From: Thermoleophilia bacterium | Lineage (GTDB): Bacteria > Actinomycetota > Thermoleophilia > Gaiellales > Gaiellaceae | Assembly: GCA_014534155.1 (NCBI GenBank) | Contig: JACVSB010000019.1 | Location: 1-14,010, forward strand | Direction of reading: 5' to 3' | Length of the DNA stretch: 14,010 nucleotides | Part shown: in pieces, positions 1 to 6,111 of the stretch | Numbering within the stretch: the stretch's first letter is position 1 | Layout of the letters: every line of letters begins with the position of its first letter | Translations under genes and position numbers: made by a program | The notes under the pieces: model-generated | What the model was told of the DNA's origin: nothing | The model's input: only the letters and a program-made list of their open reading frames with translations | The model's database searches: none

Positions 1-657
1 CAGGTCGTGGCGATCGGGAACCCGTTCGGGCTCGACCGCACGGTGACGGCGGGGATCGTGAGCGCGCTGCAGCGGCAGATCCAGTCGCCGAGCGGCTTCA
101 CGATCGACAAGGTGATCCAGACGGACGCCGCGATCAACAAGGGCAACTCCGGCGGTCCGCTCCTGAACGCCGAGGGACAGGTGATCGGTGTCAACTCCCA
201 GATCGCCACGGCGGGCTCCGAGGGGAACGTGGGGATCGGGTTCGCCGTCCCGGTGAACACCGTGAAGAAGGTCGTCACCGACCTCATGGAAACTGGGCGC
301 GTCGACCACGCGTACCTCGGGGTCTCGCTGCAGGACATCGGGCCCGACGTGGCCAAGCTCTTCAACGTCCCGACCGAAGGCGTCCTCATCGCGCGCGTGG
401 AGCGCGGCGGTCCGGCCGACAAGGCGGGCCTGCGCGGCGGCGACACCTCGGTCGTGGTCGACGGGACCTCGTACATCCTCGGCGGCGACGTGATCCTCGA
501 GGCCGACGGCAAGAAGGTGGAATCCGCCGACGCGCTCCGCTCGCTCATCGCCGCGAAGTCCTCCGGCGACCGTCTCGGGCTCACGATCCGCCGTGGCGAC
601 GAGGAGCGGGACGTGACCGTCACGCTCGGACGCCAGCCGCGAAGCGCCGGCGGGTAG
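1..657 (+). CDS. HtrA/DegP-family serine protease with PDZ domain (3' part)
   Basis: The gene is open at the left edge, so only the last 218 residues are visible; the start and the catalytic His and Asp lie outside the window. The fragment begins in the trypsin-like fold (AIGNPFG motif) and carries the nucleophile motif GNSGGPLL, with the serine at fragment residue 50. One PDZ domain follows at about residues 105-212, starting at AYLGVSL and including [12 protein letters not shown]. HtrA proteases are normally envelope-anchored and degrade or chaperone misfolded proteins under stress. An N-terminal membrane segment is therefore expected but cannot be seen. The PDZ domain has a loop ([20 protein letters not shown]) that separates the two halves of the usual ligand-binding region. 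The stop is TAG, and a hairpin follows immediately. The family is certain; a specific DegP, DegQ or PepD name is not supported. Confidence 0.95.
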   Translation, partial: QVVAIGNPFGLDRTVTAGIVSALQRQIQSPSGFTIDKVIQTDAAINKGNSGGPLLNAEGQVIGVNSQIATAGSEGNVGIGFAVPVNTVKKVVTDLMETGRVDHAYLGVSLQDIGPDVAKLFNVPTEGVLIARVERGGPADKAGLRGGDTSVVVDGTSYILGGDVILEADGKKVESADALRSLIAAKSSGDRLGLTIRRGDEERDVTVTLGRQPRSAGG

Positions 658-661
658 ACGA

Positions 662-690
662 CCCCGGTCGCGCCGACGCGCTAGCCGGGG
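662..690 (+). terminator. Candidate terminator after the HtrA-like protease
   Basis: An interrupted hairpin starts 5 nt after the stop codon. CCCCGG (662-667) pairs with CCGGGG (685-690), and an inner CGCG (669-672) pairs with CGCG (677-680) around a CCGA loop. There is no T tract, so intrinsic termination is uncertain. In such GC-rich DNA some pairing is expected by chance, but the position directly after a stop and before a promoter-like element is suggestive. Confidence 0.45.
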
Positions 691-708
691 GCGGGATTCT
701 GCCGCTCC

Positions 709-714
709 TAGACT
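709..714 (+). promoter_or_regulatory. -10-like hexamer TAGACT before the GCS2 ligase
   Basis: TAGACT ends 6 nt before the GTG start. This places the predicted transcription start at or very near the start codon, so the mRNA would be leaderless. No recognisable -35 and no Shine-Dalgarno are present. The same arrangement recurs at two other gene starts in the window. Confidence 0.5.
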
Positions 715-720
715 GGCCCG

Positions 721-1776
721 GTGATCCCGCACGCCTTCGGCCGCTCGCGCCCGGGGACCGTCGGGATCGAGGAGGAGCTCTTCGTCCTCGACGCCGAGAC
801 CCTCGTGCCCGCCTCCGCCCCGGAGTCGCTCTTCCGCCCGCCGCGCCTCAAGCGGGAGCTCTTCGCCGCCGTCGTGGAGCTGACGACGACGGCCGCCGAG
901 AGCGTCCACGAGGCCGGCGAGGAGCTTCGTGCTCTGCGGGGCGGGGCGCGCCGGCGCGCGGCCGAGGCGGGGCTCGCTCTCGCCGCCGCCGCGACCTGGC
1001 CGCCCGCAGCGGCCGAGGAGCAGGAGGTCACGGCCGACGCGGGGTACCTGAAGTTCGTCGAGTACGCCGGCTCCGCCGCGCGGCGCCAGTTCTGCTCCGG
1101 CCTGCACGTCCACGTCGCCGTCGGATCGCCGGAGGCGTGCATGCGGACGCTCGAGGGGCTACTGCCCTGGCTTCCCGTCCTGCTCGCCGTCTCGGCCAAC
1201 TCGCCCTTTCTGGGCGGCCGGGCCACCGGCCTCGCCTCGAATCGCGCCGAGCTTCTCTCCCTCCTTCCCCGAAGCGGCGCCCCGCCCGTCTTCACCTCGT
1301 ACGGCGAGTGGGAGCGCTTCGCCGAGCGGCTCGTCCAGCTCGGCCTCGCCGACGAGGTGACGCGGATCTGGTGGGACGTCCGGCCGCACCCGCGCTTCGG
1401 CACGCTGGAGGTGCGCATGCCGGACCAGCCGACGCGCGTGGAGGTGACGCTCGCGTTCGCGGCCCTCGTCCAGGCGCTCGTGCTCTCCGTTCGACCGGGG
1501 CGCGCCGGCGACCGCGGCCTCTACGCCCAGAACCGCTGGGCCGCCGCGCGGTTCGGCGGAGCCGCCGAGCTCGTCCACCCCGACGGCGAGCGCCTTGCCT
1601 CCGTCCGCGAGCTCTTCGCGGAGCTCGTCGAGCGGGTGCGCCCCGTCGCCGACGGGCTGGGGACGACGCGGCTCCTCGGTCCCCTCACCGGCCTCGCCCA
1701 GGCGGAGGAGCAGCTCGCGATCGCGCGCCGAGACGGCCTCCGTCGCCTGTGTGAACACCTCGTGGCGGCGACGTAG
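721..1776 (+). CDS. GCS2/YbdK-type carboxylate-amine ligase
   Basis: A 351-residue protein of the glutamate-cysteine ligase family 2 (YbdK type). Family motifs appear in order: GIEEEL at residues 15-20, ELTT at 53-56, GLHVHV at 127-132, SANSPF at 158-163, and WWDVRPHPRFGTLEVRMPD at 217-235. Acidic residues in the first motif and the histidines of the third are the usual ATP/metal-site features of this fold. Members join a carboxylate to an amine with ATP. Some have weak gamma-glutamylcysteine synthetase activity, but the physiological substrate is usually unknown. The protein is cytoplasmic, with no signal peptide. GTG 721 is chosen because GIEEEL follows close behind it, as in the family, and a -10-like hexamer sits 6 nt upstream. 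It appears monocistronic, with about 76 nt to the next gene. The family is confident; glutathione-type thiol synthesis is not demonstrated. Confidence 0.92.
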   Translation: MIPHAFGRSRPGTVGIEEELFVLDAETLVPASAPESLFRPPRLKRELFAAVVELTTTAAESVHEAGEELRALRGGARRRAAEAGLALAAAATWPPAAAEEQEVTADAGYLKFVEYAGSAARRQFCSGLHVHVAVGSPEACMRTLEGLLPWLPVLLAVSANSPFLGGRATGLASNRAELLSLLPRSGAPPVFTSYGEWERFAERLVQLGLADEVTRIWWDVRPHPRFGTLEVRMPDQPTRVEVTLAFAALVQALVLSVRPGRAGDRGLYAQNRWAAARFGGAAELVHPDGERLASVRELFAELVERVRPVADGLGTTRLLGPLTGLAQAEEQLAIARRDGLRRLCEHLVAAT

Positions 1777-1785
1777 CGCGGCGTC

Positions 1786-1836
1786 CCGCCGCCGGCGCAG
1801 CAAGCGACGAGTAACGGGTCTCGCCCCCGGCGGCGG
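1786..1836 (+). terminator. Weak candidate terminator or dyad after the GCS2 ligase
   Basis: CCGCCGCCGG (1786-1795) is the exact reverse complement of CCGGCGGCGG (1827-1836), separated by 31 nt. It lies between the ligase stop and the next promoter-like hexamer. The long loop, low-complexity repeat and absence of a T tract make this a weak call. Confidence 0.25.
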
Positions 1837-1840
1837 TCAC

Positions 1841-1846
1841 TAGGAT
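1841..1846 (+). promoter_or_regulatory. -10-like hexamer TAGGAT before the HMA-like gene
   Basis: TAGGAT is separated by exactly 6 nt (CAGGCC) from the GTG start at 1853. It is identical in sequence and spacing to the element before the M24 peptidase at 11347. This suggests a leaderless transcript for the two-gene unit. No clear -35 or Shine-Dalgarno is visible. Confidence 0.55.
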
Positions 1847-1852
1847 CAGGCC

Positions 1853-2065
1853 GTGGCCATCCGCTCGGATTCGATCCAGGTGACGGGCATCCGCTGCGAG
1901 CGCTGCGTCATGCGCCTCGGCGGGGCTCTCGAGGGGATCGACGGGCTCGAATCCGCAAACGCAAGCCTCATGGGCCAGGTCTGGCTCACGTGGGACGACG
2001 AGCGCGTTGAGCGCGAGGAGCTCCTCGAGCGGATGGCACGGGCCGGGTTCCGCCCCCTCGCGTGA
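1853..2065 (+). CDS. Small HMA-like metal-binding protein
   Basis: A 70-residue protein with the length and pattern of a heavy-metal-associated (CopZ/Atx1-like) domain. It opens with a beta strand (DSIQVTGIRC), then the Cys-x2-Cys pair C15 and C18 in GIRCERC, a helix (VMRLGGALEGIDGLES), a second strand (GQVWLTWDDE) and a final helix (REELLERMARAGF). The usual GMTCxxC motif is altered to GIRCERC, so metal preference is uncertain; Cu(I) or Zn(II) carriage is inferred from the family. No signal peptide or membrane segment is present. The start is GTG at 1853, directly after a -10-like hexamer. The stop TGA overlaps the GTG of the next gene (GTGA), indicating translational coupling with a penicillin-acylase-family hydrolase, an unexpected partner. 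No copper ATPase or CsoR-type regulator lies nearby. Confidence 0.85.
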   Translation: MAIRSDSIQVTGIRCERCVMRLGGALEGIDGLESANASLMGQVWLTWDDERVEREELLERMARAGFRPLA

Positions 2066-4329
2066 TCGCCTGGCTCGCGCGCCGGTCGCTCCCGCGAACG
2101 CGCGGGAGACTCGCACTCGCCTGCCTCGACGAGCCGGTCGAGATCCTGCGCGACCGCTGGGGCATCCCGCACATCTACGGACGCAGCCGCGCGGACGTCG
2201 CCAGGGCGCAGGGGTTCGTGCACGCCCAGGACAGGCTGTTCCAGATGGAGATGATCCGGCGCTTCGCCTTCGGCCGTCTCTCCGAGGTCGTCGGCGGCAG
2301 GGCGCTCGAGCTCGACCGGACCGCGCGCCGGCTCCGCCTGCGCTGGTCCGCCGAACGCGACGCGCGCGCATGCGACCCGGCCACCGCCTCCGTTGCCGAG
2401 GCGTACTGCCAGGGAGTGAACGCGTTCCTCGTCTCGGGGCCGCTCCCCCTCGAGCTGCGTCTCGCGCGCGTTCGCCCCGAGCCGTGGACGGCGGTCGACG
2501 TGCAGGCGCCGGCGCAGATGTTCGCGCTCACGCTCTCCGGCAACTGGGAGGCGGAGCTCGCGCGCCTGCGCCTGGGCGAGCGCCTCGGGCCCGAGGCCGC
2601 GCGGCGCCTCGACCCGCGCTACCCGCTCGACCACCCCACGGTCGTCCCGGAGCGGCGTGAGCGCGCCCCCGATCTGCCCGCTTCGCTCGCAGAGCGTCTC
2701 GGAAGCGGCGCGTCGAACAGCTTCGCGCTCGCGGGATCTCGCACGGCGAGCGGCAAGCCCCTCCTCGCGAACGATCCGCACCTCCTGCTCGGGATCCCGG
2801 GCATCTGGCACGCCCAGCAGGCGAGCTGGGACGGCGGGGCGTGGGCGGGGTTCACCGTGCCCGGCGCACCGGCGCTCATCCTCGGCCGAAACCGCGACGT
2901 CGCGTGGGGGATGACGACCGCGATGGTCGACACGCAGGACCTCTTCCTCGAGCGTCTGCACCCCGACGACCCGACCCGCTACGAGGTGGAGGGCGAGTGG
3001 GTCGACGGCCGGCTCGTCCGCGAGGAGATCCGTGTCCGCGGCCGCCGTCGGGCCGTGGTCGAGGAGTTCCTGCTCACCCGGCACGGCCCGGTCGTGGCCA
3101 GGCGTTCGGTGGGCTCCCGCGAGGCGTTCGCCCTGCGCTGGAGCCACCACGAGGTCGGCGAGACGATGGCGTCGCTCCTCGACCTCGAGGCCGCCCGCTC
3201 GGCCGAGGAGGCAGACCGCGCGCTGGAGCGCTTCGCCGCGCCGCCGCACAACTTCGTCCTCGCCGACGCCGAGGGCGGAGTCCGCTACCGCCTCGCGGGC
3301 GGGCCAATTCCCCGTCGCCGGGCCGGTGACGGGTCGCTTCCCGCGCCGGGGGCAGATTCGAGCCACGAGTGGGAGGGGTGGATCGAGGGGCGGGACGTGC
3401 CCAGGGTCGTCGCCCCTCCGGACGGGCTCGTGGTGACGGCGAACAACCGGATCGGCGGGGAGGTTGAGATCCCGGGTGAGTATCTGAGCGGCTACCGCGC
3501 CCGCCGCCTCCGGTCCCTCCTCGAGGGACGGGAGGGCGTATCGCCGCACGAGGCGGCGCGCGTCCTCCTCGACCGCCTTTCGCTCCCCGGCCTCGAGCTC
3601 GCCGCGGCCGTCGCGGGCTTTCGCGCCGCCGACCCGCTCGGGCGGCGCCTGCTCGAGACGCTCGCGGGGTGGGACGGCGAGCTCGGGCGCGACAGCGCCG
3701 GCGGCGCGGTGTACGGCGTCCTCATGGGCGCCCTCGAGCGCGAGGTCTACGCGGGGGAGACCGGCGATCCCGCGCTTCGGCTCGAGCCCGAGACGCTCCC
3801 CGGCGGCCTCTTCGAGCGCGGCCGGCCATCCATCCTGCGGGCGCTCGCGGCGCGCGACGACCGCTTCCTCGGCAGAGGGCGCTCGTGGGACGACGTCCTC
3901 GCGCACGCACTCGCGGTCGCGGCGCGTGAGCTCGGGCCGGACGAGTCGCTCTGGCGGCGCGGGCGCTTTCACCGCCTGCGCTTCCCGCACGCCTTCGACA
4001 CCGTCCCCGGCCTCGGCCGCCTCCTCAGCCGGGGCCCGTACGAGGTCGGCGGCGACGCCGACACGGTCAACGTCATGGCGCGCGCGGGCCCGGCCCGGGG
4101 CTCGATGATCGGGCCGGGGATGCGGGCGGTCTGGGACCTCGCCGACCCGGACGGGAACCTGGTCACGCTCGCGCCCGGCCAGTCCGGCCACGCGGCCAGC
4201 GCGCACTACGACGACTTCGTCCCGGGGTGGCTCGCAGGCGAGACCGTCCCCCTCGTCATGACCCGCGAGCGCGTCGAGGGGGTCGCCGCGGAGCGGCTCC
4301 TCCTCGAGCCCGTCCACGCCCGGGAATAG
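2062..4329 (+). CDS. Penicillin-acylase-family Ntn hydrolase
   Basis: A 755-residue member of the penicillin amidase family (S45). Such enzymes are made as one chain, cut themselves in front of a serine, and use that serine as the N-terminal nucleophile to hydrolyse amides. The N-terminal part has PVEILRDRWGIPHIYG (about 25-40) and AQGFVHAQDRLFQME (about 49-63), typical of the alpha chain. The predicted cleavage and nucleophile site is GASNSFALAG, with Ser218 followed by Asn219 matching the family Ser-Asn. Downstream are KPLLANDPHLLLGIPGIWH (232-250) and TANNR (459-463), which supplies the oxyanion-hole asparagine. The protein starts MIAWLARRSLPR and has no convincing signal peptide, whereas many relatives are exported, so it may be cytoplasmic. 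Substrates in the family include beta-lactams, acyl-homoserine lactones and other N-acyl amides; none can be assigned. Its GTG start overlaps the stop of the HMA-like gene. Confidence 0.93.
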   Translation: MIAWLARRSLPRTRGRLALACLDEPVEILRDRWGIPHIYGRSRADVARAQGFVHAQDRLFQMEMIRRFAFGRLSEVVGGRALELDRTARRLRLRWSAERDARACDPATASVAEAYCQGVNAFLVSGPLPLELRLARVRPEPWTAVDVQAPAQMFALTLSGNWEAELARLRLGERLGPEAARRLDPRYPLDHPTVVPERRERAPDLPASLAERLGSGASNSFALAGSRTASGKPLLANDPHLLLGIPGIWHAQQASWDGGAWAGFTVPGAPALILGRNRDVAWGMTTAMVDTQDLFLERLHPDDPTRYEVEGEWVDGRLVREEIRVRGRRRAVVEEFLLTRHGPVVARRSVGSREAFALRWSHHEVGETMASLLDLEAARSAEEADRALERFAAPPHNFVLADAEGGVRYRLAGGPIPRRRAGDGSLPAPGADSSHEWEGWIEGRDVPRVVAPPDGLVVTANNRIGGEVEIPGEYLSGYRARRLRSLLEGREGVSPHEAARVLLDRLSLPGLELAAAVAGFRAADPLGRRLLETLAGWDGELGRDSAGGAVYGVLMGALEREVYAGETGDPALRLEPETLPGGLFERGRPSILRALAARDDRFLGRGRSWDDVLAHALAVAARELGPDESLWRRGRFHRLRFPHAFDTVPGLGRLLSRGPYEVGGDADTVNVMARAGPARGSMIGPGMRAVWDLADPDGNLVTLAPGQSGHAASAHYDDFVPGWLAGETVPLVMTRERVEGVAAERLLLEPVHARE

Positions 4330-4348
4330 CGGCGGTTCCATCCTCGTT
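4322..4348 (+). promoter_or_regulatory. SigR/ECF-type promoter (GGGAAT-N18-GTT) before the sigma-factor operon
   Basis: GGGAAT at 4322-4327 and GTT at 4346-4348 are separated by 18 nt. This matches the known promoter pattern of actinobacterial SigR/SigH sigma factors (GGAAT, 18-19 nt, GTT). The predicted transcription start is about 4354-4357, some 15 nt before the ATG of the sigma gene. The -35 overlaps the stop codon of the preceding hydrolase. The match supports autoregulation of the sigma/anti-sigma operon, as known for sigR-rsrA. It is a pattern match only. Confidence 0.55.
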
Positions 4349-4355
4349 CCGTTGC

Positions 4356-4361
4356 TAGTGT
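4356..4361 (+). promoter_or_regulatory. Alternative -10-like hexamer TAGTGT before the sigma gene
   Basis: TAGTGT ends 9 nt before the ATG at 4371. It resembles the TAGnnT hexamers ahead of other genes here and could be a housekeeping promoter beside the ECF-type one. The spacing is longer than the 6 nt seen at the clearest examples, so confidence is limited. Confidence 0.35.
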
Positions 4362-4370
4362 CGGCCGGCC

Positions 4371-4958
4371 ATGACCGAGGCTCAGCAGGAGGCCGGCGCC
4401 CGACGGATCGCGCAGGAAGCGCGCGACCGAGTCCGCTTCGAGGAGGAGGTGCTGGAACTGGCCGACCAGGTGTACCGGGTCGCCCGCCGCCTCGTCTCGA
4501 GTCGCGAGGAGGCCGAGGATCTCGTCCAGGAGACGTATGCGCGGGCCTTCCGCTCCTGGCGCTCGTACACGCCCGGCACGAACCTCCGCGCCTGGCTCTT
4601 CCGGATCCTCACGAACCTGAACATCGACCGCGGGCGTCGCGAGCAGCGCTCGCCCGACATGCGCCCGATGGAGGAAGGCGACTACTACCTCTACAACCGC
4701 CTCGAGGAAACGAGCTCGCCCGCCGACGAACAGCGGATCGTCGAGCGCCTGTCGCAGGACTCGATCGTCTCCGCCCTCTCGTCCGTTCCGCACAATTACC
4801 GTGACGTGGTCGTCCTCGTCGACATCGGCGACTTCAGCTACCAGGACGCGGCCCAGATCCTCGACATCCCCGTCGGCACGGTCATGTCCCGTCTCCACCG
4901 CGGGCGCCGAGTCCTGAAGCAGGCGCTGGCGGAGACGGCCGTGGGGGAGGTCTCGTGA
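4371..4958 (+). CDS. ECF RNA polymerase sigma factor, SigR/RpoE type
   Basis: A 195-residue ECF sigma factor. Region 2 spans about residues 24-92, with EEAEDLVQETYARAFRSW (core and -10 contacts) and GTNLRAWLFRILTN. Region 4 spans about 128-186, with the helix-turn-helix SYQDAAQILDIPVGTVMSRLHRGRR that reads the -35. The GTNLRAWLFRILTN and IPVGTVMSRLHRGRR blocks closely resemble actinobacterial SigR/SigH, which drive thiol-oxidative-stress regulons (thioredoxin, thiol synthesis, proteases). ATG 4371 is chosen because the preceding DNA holds promoter elements; no Shine-Dalgarno is evident. The next gene, a zinc-binding anti-sigma factor, overlaps the stop codon (GTGA), so the two are co-translated. 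A GGGAAT-N18-GTT element upstream implies self-activation. Assignment to the SigR branch is from remembered family sequence, not a search. Confidence 0.93.
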   Translation: MTEAQQEAGARRIAQEARDRVRFEEEVLELADQVYRVARRLVSSREEAEDLVQETYARAFRSWRSYTPGTNLRAWLFRILTNLNIDRGRREQRSPDMRPMEEGDYYLYNRLEETSSPADEQRIVERLSQDSIVSALSSVPHNYRDVVVLVDIGDFSYQDAAQILDIPVGTVMSRLHRGRRVLKQALAETAVGEVS

Positions 4959-5185
4959 TCGACCCGTGCGATAAGTGCGAGGAGCTGCTGCAGCCGTTCC
5001 TCGATCGTGAGCTCAGCGAGGCCGAGCACCGCGAGGCAGAGGCGCATTTGGACGAATGCGGCTACTGCCGGAAGCGCTACCGCTTCGAGGAGTCGCTCCG
5101 CCGCTACGTCAGGCAGGCGTGGAGCGAGGGGATGCCGCCCGAGCTGAAGCAGAAGCTCGCGGCGCTGCGGACTCCCCTCACCTGA
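4955..5185 (+). CDS. Zinc-binding anti-sigma factor, RsrA-like
   Basis: A 76-residue protein carrying the ZAS signature His-x3-Cys-x2-Cys as H31, C35 and C38 (HLDECGYC), plus C5 and C8 near the N terminus. In RsrA of Streptomyces the equivalent His, one N-terminal Cys and the CxxC bind zinc. Oxidation to a disulfide then frees the sigma factor. The same core residues are kept here (C8 is the likely trigger partner), so redox sensing is plausible. RsrA's additional vicinal cysteines after the CxxC are absent; the corresponding region reads SLRRYVRQAWSEG. The protein is soluble, with no membrane segment, fitting a cytoplasmic sensor. The GTG start overlaps the sigma-factor stop, and GGGGGAGG at 4943-4950 serves as ribosome binding site. 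The immediate neighbour strongly identifies its partner. Confidence 0.9.
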   Translation: MIDPCDKCEELLQPFLDRELSEAEHREAEAHLDECGYCRKRYRFEESLRRYVRQAWSEGMPPELKQKLAALRTPLT

Positions 5186-5266
5186 GGCCCGGGGGCGCGG
5201 CGGCGGCGGCGCGGCCAGCGCGGCGCTTCGCGGCGTCGCAGCCGCTCGGCATGCCACGAACGGCCG

Positions 5267-5289
5267 TGTCCGGGGTCAGACCCCGGACA
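5267..5289. terminator. Perfect 11-bp inverted repeat between convergent genes: bidirectional terminator or REP-like element
   Basis: TGTCCGGGGTC (5267-5277) and GACCCCGGACA (5279-5289) are exact reverse complements around a single A. As RNA it would fold as a 9-bp stem with a TCAGA loop on either strand. It sits between the anti-sigma stop (5185) and the stop of the convergent LytR_C-domain gene (5334), the expected place for a shared terminator. No T tract follows on either side. Very similar GGGGTC-centred palindromes are, to my recollection, dispersed REP-like repeats in various GC-rich genomes; that reading is inference. The rest of 5186-5333 shows nothing I can identify. Confidence 0.6.
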
Positions 5290-5333
5290 GGGGAGAATGG
5301 CCCTGGCTGGGGAGGGAGGTGGAGGCCACCGGG

Positions 5334-6026
5334 CTAGCGGGCGAGGTCCTCGCCGACGATGACGATCAGGCGGCTCGCGTCCCCCGCCTTCCCGGGCAGG
5401 ACGGCCGTCTCCACGTCGAGCTCGTCGGCCAGCCGGCGCGCGATCTCCTCGCTTCCCCGGGGGTAGTAGACCCTGGTCTGCACGTAATCCAGCCGCTCGG
5501 CGTTCTCGACGGTGCCGATCCGGTAGGCGAGCGGCCCTCCGATCTCGTTCGCGATGCGGGTGGCCGCGTTCGCCCTCCTCGTGCCGTTGTAGACGTCCAC
5601 GCGCACGTCCCACGGAGGCGGAAGCGGGTGCGCGCGCGCCGCCGCGACGTCGGCGTCGCGGGCCGTCGGGGCGAGCTTGGGGACGAGGACGAACGAGGCG
5701 AGCGCGGCGCCGGCGAGCGCGAACGCGACGCCGGCGACGACCCGGCGAAACGAGGAGCTTCGCCCTCCGGGAAGCCCTGCGAGCTGCCGCGCCTCGCGCT
5801 CGCTGATCCCGAGCGCGTGCGCGTACACGAGCACCGCTGCGAGCGCGTCGTTCACCGAGGGGAAGCGGTAGATGCGGCTCTCCTCGAGCGCGCGCACGTC
5901 GTCGAGCGAGAGCCGGGCCTTGGCCGCCGCCTGCTCGATCGTCATGCGTCGCCGGACGCGCGCGGAGGCGAGCGGCGAGGGCTCGGCGGTCGTGTCGGCG
6001 ACGACGCGGAGGTTCGGCAGTCCCAC
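5334..6026 (-). CDS. RodZ-like HTH, single-TM, LytR_C-domain protein
   Basis: With the start at GTG 6026 this is a 230-residue protein. Residues about 20-75 resemble the HTH_25 domain of RodZ-type proteins (VRRRMTIEQAAAKARLSLDDVRALEE, then RIYRFPSVNDALAAVLVYAHALG). A single transmembrane helix lies at about 95-116 (VVAGVAFALAGAALASFVLV). A LytR_C domain fills about 142-226 (VDVYNGTRRANAA, then RVYYPRGSEEIARRLADEL and RLIVIVGEDL). The topology predicted is cytoplasmic HTH and extracytoplasmic LytR_C, suggesting a link between the cytoskeleton or cytoplasm and cell-wall assembly; that role is inferred. GTG 6026 is preferred because AAAGGG lies 5 nt upstream (6037-6032). In-frame GTGs at 6083 and 6056, and a longer frame from 6149, are alternatives; the last would overlap the preceding gene. 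It follows the molybdenum-hydroxylase operon after about 80 nt. Confidence 0.8.
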   Translation of the reverse strand: MGLPNLRVVADTTAEPSPLASARVRRRMTIEQAAAKARLSLDDVRALEESRIYRFPSVNDALAAVLVYAHALGISEREARQLAGLPGGRSSSFRRVVAGVAFALAGAALASFVLVPKLAPTARDADVAAARAHPLPPPWDVRVDVYNGTRRANAATRIANEIGGPLAYRIGTVENAERLDYVQTRVYYPRGSEEIARRLADELDVETAVLPGKAGDASRLIVIVGEDLAR

Positions 6027-6105
6027 GGCGGCCCTTTCGGCGGAAGGGGCGTCCACCCTGCCCTTCCATCGGCGTGCGGCCACCGCAGCTTGACCGCGCC
6101 GCCGG

Positions 6106-6111
6106 ACACTA
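6106..6111 (-). promoter_or_regulatory. Possible -10-like hexamer TAGTGT before the LytR_C-domain gene
   Basis: On the minus strand TAGTGT (6111 to 6106) overlaps the stop codon of the MobA-like gene. The surrounding GCTAGTGTC is identical to the segment upstream of the sigma gene at 4355-4362. If active, transcription would start near 6099 and leave a leader of about 70 nt, unlike the leaderless cases. Weak evidence. Confidence 0.25.

Noticed and set aside
3300..3360. A GC-rich patch with GTCGCCGGGCC and GGTGACGGGTC segments that looked like a repeat inside the penicillin-acylase gene.
   Set aside because: It encodes a normal in-frame family segment (PIPRRRAGDGSLPAPG) and shows no clean dyad or second copy.
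1846..4341. An 831-codon open frame on the minus strand opposite the penicillin-acylase gene.
   Set aside because: It is antisense to a gene with complete family motifs. Its translation is low-complexity Arg/Ala/Glu/Pro/Val with no recognisable domain, as expected for a stop-free shadow in GC-rich DNA.
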